64,000 nt of DNA from Parvibaculum indicum (GTDB taxonomy: Bacteria > Pseudomonadota > Alphaproteobacteria > Parvibaculales > Parvibaculaceae), in contig NZ_JAASQO010000006.1 in the NCBI RefSeq assembly GCF_011762095.1, forward strand, positions 124,001 to 188,000, read 5' to 3'. Both the position numbers and the translations under genes were made by a program. The notes under the pieces are model-generated. The model saw nothing but the letters and a program-made list of their open reading frames with translations, was not told the origin of the DNA and ran no database searches. This document shows, piece after piece, positions 26,025 through 33,599 of this stretch. Position 1 is the first letter of the stretch. Every line of letters begins with the position of its first letter.

Positions 26025-27338
26025 ATGCCTGATGATCTCCAAAGCTGGGGGCGTTTTCCAGCAGATCCCCACCAGAAAGCGGTCGCATGGCGTGATCGTC
26101 GCCAGATGCCCATGCTTGACGACGGTCCGGTTCTCGCGCGCGGCAATGGACGTTCCTATGGCGATGTCTGCCTGAACGATGAGGGCACGCTTCTCACCAC
26201 GCGCGCTCTCGACAAGTTCGTCCTGTTTGATGCAGAGGCAGGCGAGCTGGTGTGCGAGCCGGGCGTGCTCCTCTCAGACATTCTCGATCTTGTAGTGCCG
26301 AAGGGCTGGTTTCTGCCGGTCGTGCCGGGCACAAGGCTCGTGACGGTGGGGGGTGCGATTGCCAATGATGTTCATGGCAAGAACCATCACCGTTTTGGAA
26401 CCTTCGGTACCAATGTTCTCGACTTCCGCCTGTTGCGGTCCGACGGGACCGCGCTCACCTGCTCCCGGGACGAGAATGCCGAGCTTTTCGCCGCGACGAT
26501 TGGCGGGCTCGGGCTGACGGGGCTCATTGCCGAGGCGCGGCTGAAGCTTCGCCCTATCGCCTCGAGCTATCTGGAAGGCGAGCAATTCCGTTTCGATACG
26601 CTGGACGAGTTTTTTGCCCTGTCGGAGGCATCGGAAGCGTCTCACGAATATACGGCTGCCTGGATCGACTGTCTGGCGGAAGGTGACAGGCTGGGGCGGG
26701 GGCATTTCATGCGCGCCAATCATGCGGCGGATGGGGGGCTCGATCCGGCCGCCCGGTCCCTGCCGCTTGCCGTGCCGCTGACACCGCCCTTGTCGCTCGT
26801 CAACCGGGCAAGCCTGCGTGTCTTCAACACGCTCTATTACGAGCGCCAGCGGGCGCATGAGGTGTCGCGGCGCTGGCATTTCGACCCTTATCTCTTTCCG
26901 CTCGACAGCATTGCGAACTGGAACCGGCTCTATGGCCCCAAAGGGTTCCTGCAATATCAATGCGTGGTGCCGGGCAATGAGGCGCGGGCGGCTTCTGCGG
27001 AACTGCTCAAGGAAATCAGCCGGTCGGGCCAGGGCTCCCCGCTGGTTGTCTTCAAGATGTTCGGCGATGTCGCGTCGCCAGGCCTGCTGTCCTTCCCCAT
27101 GAAGGGCGCGACTCTGGCGCTCGATTTCCCCCTTCTCGGCGAGCGGACGTTCGAACTGCTCGACCGGCTGGACGCAATCGTCCGGCAAGCCGGCGGGCGG
27201 CTATATCCGGCCAAGGATGCGAGGATGAGCGCGGAGATGTTCGAAAAGGGCTATCCGGCGCTGGACCGTTTCATGAAGCAGATCGATCCGGTATTCGGGT
27301 CCGGCTTCCAACGCCGTGTGATGGGGAGGGCGCGATGA
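26025..27338 (+). CDS. dprE1: DprE1-like decaprenylphosphoryl-ribose oxidase subunit
   Basis: The 437-residue FAD-linked oxidase has the PCMH-type FAD motif (GNGRSYGDVCLND, PVVPGTRLVTVGGAIANDVH) and the C-terminal PAKDARMSAEMFEKGYP stretch. That stretch matches the active-site lysine region of mycobacterial DprE1. It oxidises the 2-hydroxyl of decaprenyl-phospho-ribose; DprE2 then reduces the keto product to the arabinose epimer. ATG 26025 lies one base after the UbiA stop, implying coupled translation; a GTG at 25995 is a weaker alternative. The stop overlaps the dprE2 start (ATGA). Confidence 0.9.
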   Translation: MPDDLQSWGRFPADPHQKAVAWRDRRQMPMLDDGPVLARGNGRSYGDVCLNDEGTLLTTRALDKFVLFDAEAGELVCEPGVLLSDILDLVVPKGWFLPVVPGTRLVTVGGAIANDVHGKNHHRFGTFGTNVLDFRLLRSDGTALTCSRDENAELFAATIGGLGLTGLIAEARLKLRPIASSYLEGEQFRFDTLDEFFALSEASEASHEYTAAWIDCLAEGDRLGRGHFMRANHAADGGLDPAARSLPLAVPLTPPLSLVNRASLRVFNTLYYERQRAHEVSRRWHFDPYLFPLDSIANWNRLYGPKGFLQYQCVVPGNEARAASAELLKEISRSGQGSPLVVFKMFGDVASPGLLSFPMKGATLALDFPLLGERTFELLDRLDAIVRQAGGRLYPAKDARMSAEMFEKGYPALDRFMKQIDPVFGSGFQRRVMGRAR

Positions 27339-28072
27339 CGCGCATTGTGATTTTCGGCGCCACATCGGCGATCGCGCAGGCCGCTGCCCGGCAATGGGCG
27401 GCCGCAGGCGGTGCCCGCTTTGTGCTGGTGGGACGTAATGAGACCGCGCTGGGCGATATCGCCGCTGATCTGGTCGCACGCGGTGCCGAGGAAGCGACGA
27501 CGAAGCCCGCCGATCTGGCGGCGCTGGACGCACTCGGCGGTCTCTGTGCGGAGGCGGAAGAGGCGCTGGGCGGGATCGATATCGCGCTCATCGCCCATGG
27601 CGTCCTGCCCGACCAGGCCGAGGTGACCGCCTCGGCGGACGCCCTTCTCACAAATCTCGGCGTCAATGCGTTAAGCCCGGCCGCGCTGATGGTCGAACTC
27701 GGCCGGATCATGAAACGCCAGGGGCATGGGAATCTCGTTGTCATCTCATCCGTGGCGGGTGACCGGGGACGACCGAGCAACTGGGCCTATGGGGGCGCGA
27801 AGGCCATGCTCTCCGTGATGGGGGAGGGGATGGGCCTGGAACTCGACAGTGCCGGGGTCAATGTCCTCGTCGTAAAGCCCGGCTTCGTTGATACGCCGAT
27901 GACGGCGGATTTCCCGAAGGGGCCTTTATGGGCCTCGGCCGATCAGGTGGCCGGATCGATCGTGCGGGCGGTGCGGAGAAAACGGGGCGGTGTGTTATAT
28001 GCGCCGGGATGGTGGCGCTGGATCATGCTGGTGGTAGCTTTCGCGCCCGGCTTTCTGGTGAAGCGGCTCTGA
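27335..28072 (+). CDS. dprE2: DprE2-like decaprenylphosphoryl-2-keto-ribose reductase (SDR)
   Basis: The 245-residue short-chain dehydrogenase has the nucleotide motif IVIFGATSAIAQ (a TGxxxGxG variant), VISSVAGDRGR and the catalytic YGGAK. The C-terminus is hydrophobic (WWRWIMLVVAFAPGFLVKRL), as in DprE2 proteins that associate with membrane substrates. With DprE1 it completes the ribose-to-arabinose epimerisation on the decaprenyl carrier. It is the last gene of the operon; the IS1595-type element is inserted about 130 bases downstream. Confidence 0.9.
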   Translation: MTRIVIFGATSAIAQAAARQWAAAGGARFVLVGRNETALGDIAADLVARGAEEATTKPADLAALDALGGLCAEAEEALGGIDIALIAHGVLPDQAEVTASADALLTNLGVNALSPAALMVELGRIMKRQGHGNLVVISSVAGDRGRPSNWAYGGAKAMLSVMGEGMGLELDSAGVNVLVVKPGFVDTPMTADFPKGPLWASADQVAGSIVRAVRRKRGGVLYAPGWWRWIMLVVAFAPGFLVKRL

Positions 28073-28194
28073 GCCCGCGGAACGACGGGCTCTCCTGAAG
28101 AGGGCGTACGCATTAGGGCCGGAGCGGGCCGCTCGGTGCTCTGATACCGCATTCGACGACGGCGCACCCCTTGTATGAGCCCGAAGCGCTCATA

Positions 28195-28202
28195 AGGTTT
28201 AT
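28195..28202. repeat. Left copy of 8-bp target-site duplication
   Basis: AGGTTTAT directly precedes the left end of the mobile element and recurs at 30758-30765 directly after its right end. Confidence 0.9.
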
Positions 28203-28235
28203 CGGAACTATCGTCTTGCCACACAGAGCCACAAG
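28203..28235 (+). repeat. Left terminal inverted repeat
   Basis: Thirty-three bases matching the right end in inverted orientation, with the shared blocks ACTATCG and AGCCACAAG. It lies 15 bases before the transposase start. Confidence 0.85.
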
Positions 28236-28250
28236 CCCTATGTTGAGAAC

Positions 28251-29207
28251 ATGAGGAGAACGAACCTCACGCTGCGCGAGTTCAATGCGCTGTTTCCGGA
28301 CGAGGACGCCGCTCGGACGTGGTTCGAGCGCGCCCGTTGGCCGGATGGCCCGACGTGCTATCACTGCGGCGTGGTGAACGAGGCGCGGCGGATCGAGAGC
28401 CGCGGCATCTGGCGATGCCGGGCGTGCGGGAGACAGTTCTCGGTGACGGCCGGGACTCCGATGCACAAGACGCATCTGCCGCTGCTGACCTGGGCGCAGG
28501 CCATCTACCTGATCGTCTCGTCGTCCAAGGGCATCTCGTCGATGAAGCTCAGCGAGATGCTCGGCCTGCCCTACAGCACTGCCTGGCATCTGTCGCATCG
28601 CATCCGGGCGATGATGGCGGAGGACAGCCCGCTGCTGGCGGGCGTCGTCGAGATCGACGAGACTTACGGAGACGCTCCGCCGCGCAAGCGCGCCAAGTCG
28701 AGGCGCGATGACGACGGTCCGCCGCCGTCGGATCCGACCGGCCGAGGCACGAAACGGCCGCTCCTTCTGGTCGCGGCCGAACGTGATGGCGACGTCTTCA
28801 CCAGCATCATCCCGACGCATGGCCGCAAGGCGATCTCCGAGGCCCTGCAAGGTGTTCTGGATGCCTCAGCGGTCGTCATGACCGACGGCCTGCCCGCCTA
28901 CAAGCATCTGCGCAAGGACCGGGCGCACCTCGCGGTCAACCACAGCCAGCGGAAGTACGCCCGTACCGACGAGGCAACCGGGCGCCGCGTCCATGTCAAT
29001 CGCGTGGAGTCCTTCAACGGGTTCCTGGGCCGGGCCGTCGTCGGCGTCTTTCACTTCGTCTCGCCGAAGCACCTGGGTCGCTACGCGGGCGAGGCCGCGT
29101 TCTGCTGGAACCGGAAGAAGAGTTCCTGCCTTGATCGCATGGTCTCGCTGATCCGCAACGGCGAGGGTCGCATGCTGCCCTGCGACTTCCTGACGGCGGC
29201 GGCGTGA
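28251..29207 (+). CDS. IS1595-family (ISXO2-like) transposase
   Basis: The 318-residue protein begins with a zinc ribbon (CYHCG, about 28 residues later CRACG), then a helix-turn-helix-like part (SSMKLSEMLGLPYSTAWHLS). The catalytic domain has GVVEIDETYG, VVMTDGLPAYKHL and HVNRVESFNGFLGR, giving the acidic residues expected of ISXO2-like DDE-type enzymes. It has the usual length and appears intact. Its TGA overlaps the ATG of the next gene (TGATG), so the downstream nuclease is translationally coupled to it. Confidence 0.93.
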   Translation: MRRTNLTLREFNALFPDEDAARTWFERARWPDGPTCYHCGVVNEARRIESRGIWRCRACGRQFSVTAGTPMHKTHLPLLTWAQAIYLIVSSSKGISSMKLSEMLGLPYSTAWHLSHRIRAMMAEDSPLLAGVVEIDETYGDAPPRKRAKSRRDDDGPPPSDPTGRGTKRPLLLVAAERDGDVFTSIIPTHGRKAISEALQGVLDASAVVMTDGLPAYKHLRKDRAHLAVNHSQRKYARTDEATGRRVHVNRVESFNGFLGRAVVGVFHFVSPKHLGRYAGEAAFCWNRKKSSCLDRMVSLIRNGEGRMLPCDFLTAAA

Positions 29208-30739
29208 TGGCGAAGAAACCCGAACACCGGCCTATCCATCGCACGGACCTGCTGCCGTCGAACATGACCGCTGGCAAGGAAGCGGCCGTGCGCGAGATGC
29301 TGGCAGCCTACCGGACTGGCGCCGTCATGCTCGGCCGTGAGCAATGGCGTCTGTTCTTCGAGACCGGTCGGTTCAACAAGAACTTCGACAAGGACAAGAA
29401 AACCTACGCCGCGGTCATCGGCGCAGCCAACCGCGTGCAGATGTGCCGCTACCAGGTCGTCGGGGCCTTGCAGTCCTGGGTCTCAAACCGTTCCAACGAG
29501 TTCCGCGAGACCGTCGTCCGCTCGTCGCTGCCGCCCGAGACGAAGCACATGCTGCACGTCGTCAACAAGGCCGGAGCGTGCTTCAGCAAGGACGACGTGT
29601 TCATGCCGAAGAGCGGAGAAGTCATCCCGGACGACCTCCGCCGCCTGGCGCGTTCCATCATGCGGCACGTCATGGCGAAGCATCGGCGGCCGAACCTGTC
29701 TCGTATCTCCATGCGCCTCGACCGCCGCGCCGGGGCGATCTCGCGCCCGGCGGCGGCCGACCAGAACGGCCGGGTCGGCTGGTGGGTGCGGCTCTCCACC
29801 ATGGAGAAAGGCCGCAAGATCGACGCTCCGCTGCTGACCTACGACTTCCACGAAAAGCGCCCCGGCCGAGTCACCGACGGCATCCAGATCAACCTGGACC
29901 GCGACGGACGGCTGACGTTCGGCGTGGTCACCGACATGGGCGAAGCGTGTGCCGCAAGCCGCGACGCCTATGACGGCAATGGGGAAATCGCCCTCGACTT
30001 TGGGCTCTCGACGCTCTTCGCCACGTCCGAAGGCCAGCTCCTCGGCCAGGGCTGGCTCAAGGAGCTACGCCGCTACGATGAGCGCATCACGAAGATCGCC
30101 CGCGGCATGCAGCGCCGCGGACTCAAGCCGCGGCAAAGCCGACGCTACAAGAATGCCGTCACGGCCCTGCGCGGCTTCCTGCGCACCGAGATCGGCCGCG
30201 TGTTCAACAAACTGGTCGAGCAAGGTCAACCGAAGGAGCTGGTCCTGGAGCGGCTGGACTTCCGGAACCCAACCCTGTCCCGGCGCCTGAACCGCATCCT
30301 CCAGAACGCCGGACGGTCGATCATCCATGCCAAGCTGCAAGACCTCGAAGAGCGCCTTGGCATCACCTCGACCGAGGTCAACCCGGCCTACACGTCGCAG
30401 ACCTGCTCGTGCTGCGGCTACCTGGACAAGAAAAACCGCCGCGACCAGAAGACTTTCCGCTGTCTCTGGTGCGGCCACGTCATGCACGCCGACCTCAATG
30501 CGGCACGGAACATCGGCGAGCGCCGTGCGCTCGCCATCGGCTCCGGGTTCCACGGGAAGGCGGCGGTCCTTGCCGAACTGGTGCGCCAGTTCGGTGAGCG
30601 ACGGGTCTATTCGACTCGATCCGGTGGGCGGGGCTCCACCGTCGACCCGCTCTCAACCAACCCCTACTTCAAGGGCAAGGTCGAACGCGGCTCGGATGTC
30701 GCCAAAGCTCGGCCGTCACAAAATCTTGTGGCTGCGTGA
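29207..30739 (+). CDS. tnpB: TnpB-like RuvC endonuclease inside the IS1595 element
   Basis: The 510-residue protein has the TnpB/Cas12-type catalytic layout near its C-terminus: ALDFGLSTLFA with D264 (RuvC-I), LVLERLDF with E348 (RuvC-II), a four-cysteine zinc finger (C400, C403, C419, C422) and HADLNAARNIGER with D429 (RuvC-III). The N-terminal 250 residues are basic and would hold the nucleic-acid-binding lobe. It is longer than common IS605-type TnpB (about 400). TnpB proteins are RNA-guided DNA nucleases that help IS200/IS605 and IS607 elements persist; a link to an IS1595 transposase is uncommon. All active-site residues are present, so it may be functional. Confidence 0.88.
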   Translation: MAKKPEHRPIHRTDLLPSNMTAGKEAAVREMLAAYRTGAVMLGREQWRLFFETGRFNKNFDKDKKTYAAVIGAANRVQMCRYQVVGALQSWVSNRSNEFRETVVRSSLPPETKHMLHVVNKAGACFSKDDVFMPKSGEVIPDDLRRLARSIMRHVMAKHRRPNLSRISMRLDRRAGAISRPAAADQNGRVGWWVRLSTMEKGRKIDAPLLTYDFHEKRPGRVTDGIQINLDRDGRLTFGVVTDMGEACAASRDAYDGNGEIALDFGLSTLFATSEGQLLGQGWLKELRRYDERITKIARGMQRRGLKPRQSRRYKNAVTALRGFLRTEIGRVFNKLVEQGQPKELVLERLDFRNPTLSRRLNRILQNAGRSIIHAKLQDLEERLGITSTEVNPAYTSQTCSCCGYLDKKNRRDQKTFRCLWCGHVMHADLNAARNIGERRALAIGSGFHGKAAVLAELVRQFGERRVYSTRSGGRGSTVDPLSTNPYFKGKVERGSDVAKARPSQNLVAA

Positions 30740-30757
30740 GCTAAAGCGATAGTGCCT
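30725..30757 (-). repeat. Right terminal inverted repeat
   Basis: Inverted partner of the left end, overlapping the last codons of the TnpB-like gene. Only 18 bases separate the gene's stop from the element's end. Confidence 0.85.
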
Positions 30758-30765
30758 AGGTTTAT
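30758..30765. repeat. Right copy of 8-bp target-site duplication
   Basis: AGGTTTAT immediately after the right end, identical to 28195-28202. Confidence 0.9.
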
Positions 30766-30849
30766 GGTATGTGTTTCAGGCACATGCACCGGCGCGACAG
30801 CACGGTCCAATGATGAGCAAGCGGCCCTCGGGCCGGAACAGAGGCAGGC

Positions 30850-31653
30850 GTGATCAAGGGTCTGGTCGGACGGCTTCAGAATGCGATGAGCGGGGGACGG
30901 CGTGCCGGTCCGCCGGCTACGCCCGAGAACATGCGTCTTTATGCGATCGGGGATATTCACGGGCGTGATGACCTTCTGGCGGATCTGATGATGCGCCTCG
31001 CCGAGGATGGTGCCCGCCATCCGGACCGGCACAAGTTGTTGATTTTCCTTGGTGATTATGTTGATCGCGGGCTTCAATCCAAGGCTGTTCTGGACCGGCT
31101 GATCGCGGGGCCGCCGCCCGGTTTCGAGGCGGTGCATCTCAAGGGCAATCACGAAGAGGCCATGCTTCAGTTCCTGGACGATGCCCAGTTCGGCCGGGAA
31201 TGGAAATATTACGGCGGACTGGAGACGCTTCACTCCTACGGGGTGAACGAGGTCACGCGTTCCGACGATCCGCGGGATTTCGAGCGTGCGCGGGACCATT
31301 TCGAGCAGGTGCTGCCCGAGGCACATCTGGAGTTTCTGCGCCGCGCGCAGGCTTTCGTGGAATTCGGGGATTATTTCTTCGCTCATGCCGGTGTGCGGCC
31401 GGGTATCCCGCTGAACCGCCAGGTCGAGCATGACCTGCTCTGGATCCGGGAGGATTTCCTGTCCTGGACCGGTTCGTTTGACAAGTTTGTTGTCCACGGA
31501 CACACGCCCAGTGAAGAGGTTGTTGTGCGTGACAACCGGATTGGCGTCGATACCGGCGCCTACATCACCGGCGTGCTGAGCGCCCTTGTGCTGGACGGCA
31601 CCGGGCGCGAGCTTGTCCAGACCGGGGTGCCGGCCGAGCATATGTCGGCCTGA
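30850..31653 (+). CDS. PPP-family serine/threonine-type phosphatase
   Basis: The 267-residue protein has GDIHGRDDLLADL, LGDYVDRG, LKGNHEEAML, FFAHAGVRPG and VVHGHTP, the complete metal-site set of PPP phosphatases. Such genes are frequent next to exopolysaccharide loci and could reverse phosphorylation on the Wzc-type kinase or another protein, but that is inference. It is the first gene after the IS1595 element, which sits in its upstream region (end at 30757) and may have separated it from its former promoter. It resembles the phosphatase at 2483-3361 only in the family motifs. Confidence 0.85.
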   Translation: MIKGLVGRLQNAMSGGRRAGPPATPENMRLYAIGDIHGRDDLLADLMMRLAEDGARHPDRHKLLIFLGDYVDRGLQSKAVLDRLIAGPPPGFEAVHLKGNHEEAMLQFLDDAQFGREWKYYGGLETLHSYGVNEVTRSDDPRDFERARDHFEQVLPEAHLEFLRRAQAFVEFGDYFFAHAGVRPGIPLNRQVEHDLLWIREDFLSWTGSFDKFVVHGHTPSEEVVVRDNRIGVDTGAYITGVLSALVLDGTGRELVQTGVPAEHMSA

Positions 31654-31918
31654 GCGGGACGACAGGCAGCGGTGATACTCCGTGTGAGCAGTGCTTGAAG
31701 CCGCTCTTAAGCTTAACGGCAGGTTCGGCGCCTGGTAACGGGTCCCGCGATTAATTTCCCCCTTACCTCTCGCTGAAATGATGCTAAGAGCAGGATGCGG
31801 GGTATGCAACGGCGCGCTACAACGATGCGCGGGGCTTCAATGTGCTGATCCGAAACGGGTTTTCCGCCCGGGTGATCTTTCGCGCTTTGGGGCCTGGTTC
31901 AGTGAGGAGATTGCTGTC
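31654..31918. other. Intergenic region before the Wza-like gene
   Basis: This 265-base gap between the phosphatase and the export gene holds an A/T-rich patch near 31745-31770 suited to a promoter. No hairpin terminator or known regulatory motif was identified. Confidence 0.3.
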
Positions 31919-32572
31919 ATGGCTTTTCGGGGCATCTGTCACATCATCACAGGCAAGGTTGCAATGCCGGTGCTGCGCGCGCTGACGCTTTCGATCACGC
32001 TTGCCATGGCCGGGTTTGTTGTCGCCGCGCCGGCCCAGGCGCAGGACAACCAGCCCGCTGCGGCGCCCGCGTCGACCGGCACAGCCGCTAGCAGCGAGGT
32101 CCACAAGGCTCGTACGCTCGACTACCGGCTCGGCTCAGGCGACAAGCTGCGTGTTATTGTTTTCGGCGAGGAAGATCTCTCCGGCGAATTCGATGTGACC
32201 GGCGCCGGCATGGTTTCGCTGCCTCTCATCGGTCAGGTACGCGCCCAGGGGCTCACGGTTGATGAGTTCGAGAACGCGATCCGGAACAAGCTCCTGGATG
32301 GCTATCTCAAGAACCCCCGCGTCAGCGTCGAGGTGCTGAACTACCGGCCTTTCTACATCATCGGCGAGGTCAATAGTCCCGGTCAGTATCCCTATACAAG
32401 CGGGATGACGGTGTTGAATGCCGTAGCGGTGGCCGCAGGGTATACCTATCGAGCCAATGAAGACCGGGTTTATATCACCCGCGGGGATGGCGAAGAAGAA
32501 GCTTATGCTGCTGATCAGACCGTCAAGGTCCTGCCCGGCGATGTGATACGCGTACCAGAGCGGTTTTTCTGA
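31919..32572 (+). CDS. Wza/ExoF-type polysaccharide export protein
   Basis: The 217-residue protein has a signal peptide (RALTLSITLAMAGFVVAAPA, then QAQ), then the Poly_export domain (LDYRLGSGDKLRVIVFGEED, VSLPLIGQVRAQGLTVDEFE) and one SLBB-type domain (FYIIGEVNSPGQYPYTSGMT). There is no lipobox cysteine and only one SLBB domain, so it is a short periplasmic/outer-membrane export protein of the kind found in Wzx/Wzy loci with a separate outer-membrane barrel. GAGGAGA lies nine bases before ATG 31919. Confidence 0.9.
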   Translation: MAFRGICHIITGKVAMPVLRALTLSITLAMAGFVVAAPAQAQDNQPAAAPASTGTAASSEVHKARTLDYRLGSGDKLRVIVFGEEDLSGEFDVTGAGMVSLPLIGQVRAQGLTVDEFENAIRNKLLDGYLKNPRVSVEVLNYRPFYIIGEVNSPGQYPYTSGMTVLNAVAVAAGYTYRANEDRVYITRGDGEEEAYAADQTVKVLPGDVIRVPERFF

Positions 32573-32943
32573 CTATCATTTGATATCGTCAGAGATGTGC
32601 TTGGCAGCACGCTGCGCCCGGAAATGCGCGGAACTTTCTCGGCTCATGGCCGATGACAGAGTTAAAAAAGTTAATTATTTGGGTTAACGGAGCGATCCAT
32701 GGTGCGTGGTTGCAACGGATGTGAGTTAAATAGGCTTTTTCGGCACTTAATGCAAAGTTGACTTTCAATAATCAGTTCAGCCGCTCCTGCCGATGTGCTA
32801 ACGTTTGAAGCAATCCGGAGTGGGAATGACTCCCGAAAGTAGTGCGACTGACCTTCTTGCTTATGCGGGCTGATAGGTGACCATAGATGGCACCGGAAGA
32901 GTCGGCATATGGGCCAGTCCCAGAGAGCGAACGGGGATTTAAC
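32573..32943. other. A/T-rich intergenic region before the small secreted protein gene
   Basis: The 371-base gap has a locally A/T-rich stretch at about 32655-32770 with several TTAA words and a TTGACT hexamer near 32757. It probably contains the promoter for the next gene. No -10 element could be placed with good spacing, and no conserved RNA was recognised. Confidence 0.35.
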
Positions 32944-33471
32944 ATGATTAAGAAGCTGCTTACCGCATCCGTCTGCGCTGCGGCTCTGCTGGCCGCGCCG
33001 GCCGTGACCGGCAAGTCGCTGGTGAGTAAGGCCTACGCGGCTGATCCTGCCCAGACAAGCGCAGCGGATGCGCTTGAAGAATATCTGGCCTCAGAGATGT
33101 CTCTTGGGGACGCCCTTGAGCAGCTTGTGAAGGACGGTTATCCGGCGGCCGATGTTGTTGCAGCTGCAAACAGTCTCGCCTCGGACAATCCCGACATGGT
33201 AGCTTCAATCGGTTCGACGCTTGCTGCGCTGGCTAACGAACTCGCCGCTTCAGATGATAGTTCGTGTCAGGGGTATCTGGGGGGGGCTAGCGATGTTTGT
33301 CAGGAATACGCAGCCGCGCTGGATGGGGCTGTTGCGGGGACTCAGCTCGCGGATGCTTATGGTGATGCCCGCGGAACAACCGGGTCCATCAATGGCGGGG
33401 CCGGGGAAGTGAGCCCCAGCAATGTAGGCAACACGACCAATACCAATGAGGCTCCTGCCAGCTCGAGCTAG
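32944..33471 (+). CDS. Small exported protein of unknown function in the export cluster
   Basis: The 175-residue protein has a clear Sec signal (MIKKLLTASVCAAALLAAPA, cleavage probably near SKAYA-AD). The mature part is alanine-rich and helical (ALEEYLASEMSLGDALEQLV, AADVVAAANSLASDNPDMVA), with two cysteines (SSCQGYLGGASDVCQEYAAA) that could form a disulfide. It ends in a low-complexity Ser/Asn/Thr tail. GGGGA lies before ATG 32944. No family is recognised. Its place between the Wza-like protein and the outer-membrane barrel suggests a role in polysaccharide export or anchoring. Confidence 0.65.
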   Translation: MIKKLLTASVCAAALLAAPAVTGKSLVSKAYAADPAQTSAADALEEYLASEMSLGDALEQLVKDGYPAADVVAAANSLASDNPDMVASIGSTLAALANELAASDDSSCQGYLGGASDVCQEYAAALDGAVAGTQLADAYGDARGTTGSINGGAGEVSPSNVGNTTNTNEAPASSS

Positions 33472-33599
33472 GAAGGCCGAACCGCGCCCCCTTGGTCAGT
33501 TGGACAAAGACGAAGTGAGAGTGGAGGGGGAGTGTTGTTCTCCGCCCACCTTCGAATATCTCTGAAATTCGCGGAATTAACGTTACCGGAGGAGCAACC

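Larger units (their letters stand above)
28203..30757 (+). mobile_element. IS1595-family element carrying a TnpB-like nuclease gene
   Basis: The 2555-bp unit is bounded by imperfect inverted repeats. The outer 10 bases read GGAACTATCG on the left and GGCACTATCG on the right, and the inner arms end in AGCCACAAG on both sides, with 24 of 32 bases identical. It is flanked by an 8-bp duplication, the length typical of IS1595 elements. Two overlapping genes fill it: a transposase (28251-29207) and a TnpB-like protein (29207-30739). The intact ends and duplication show that both genes moved in one event. Confidence 0.9.

Noticed and set aside
30850-31653. The PPP phosphatase as a passenger of the IS1595 element
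   Set aside because: The inverted repeat and target duplication end at 30765, before this gene.
32655-32770. TTAA words resembling CtrA sites (TTAA-N7-TTAA)
   Set aside because: Spacings between the TTAA words are 5, 9 and others, not 7, so they do not form a standard CtrA box.
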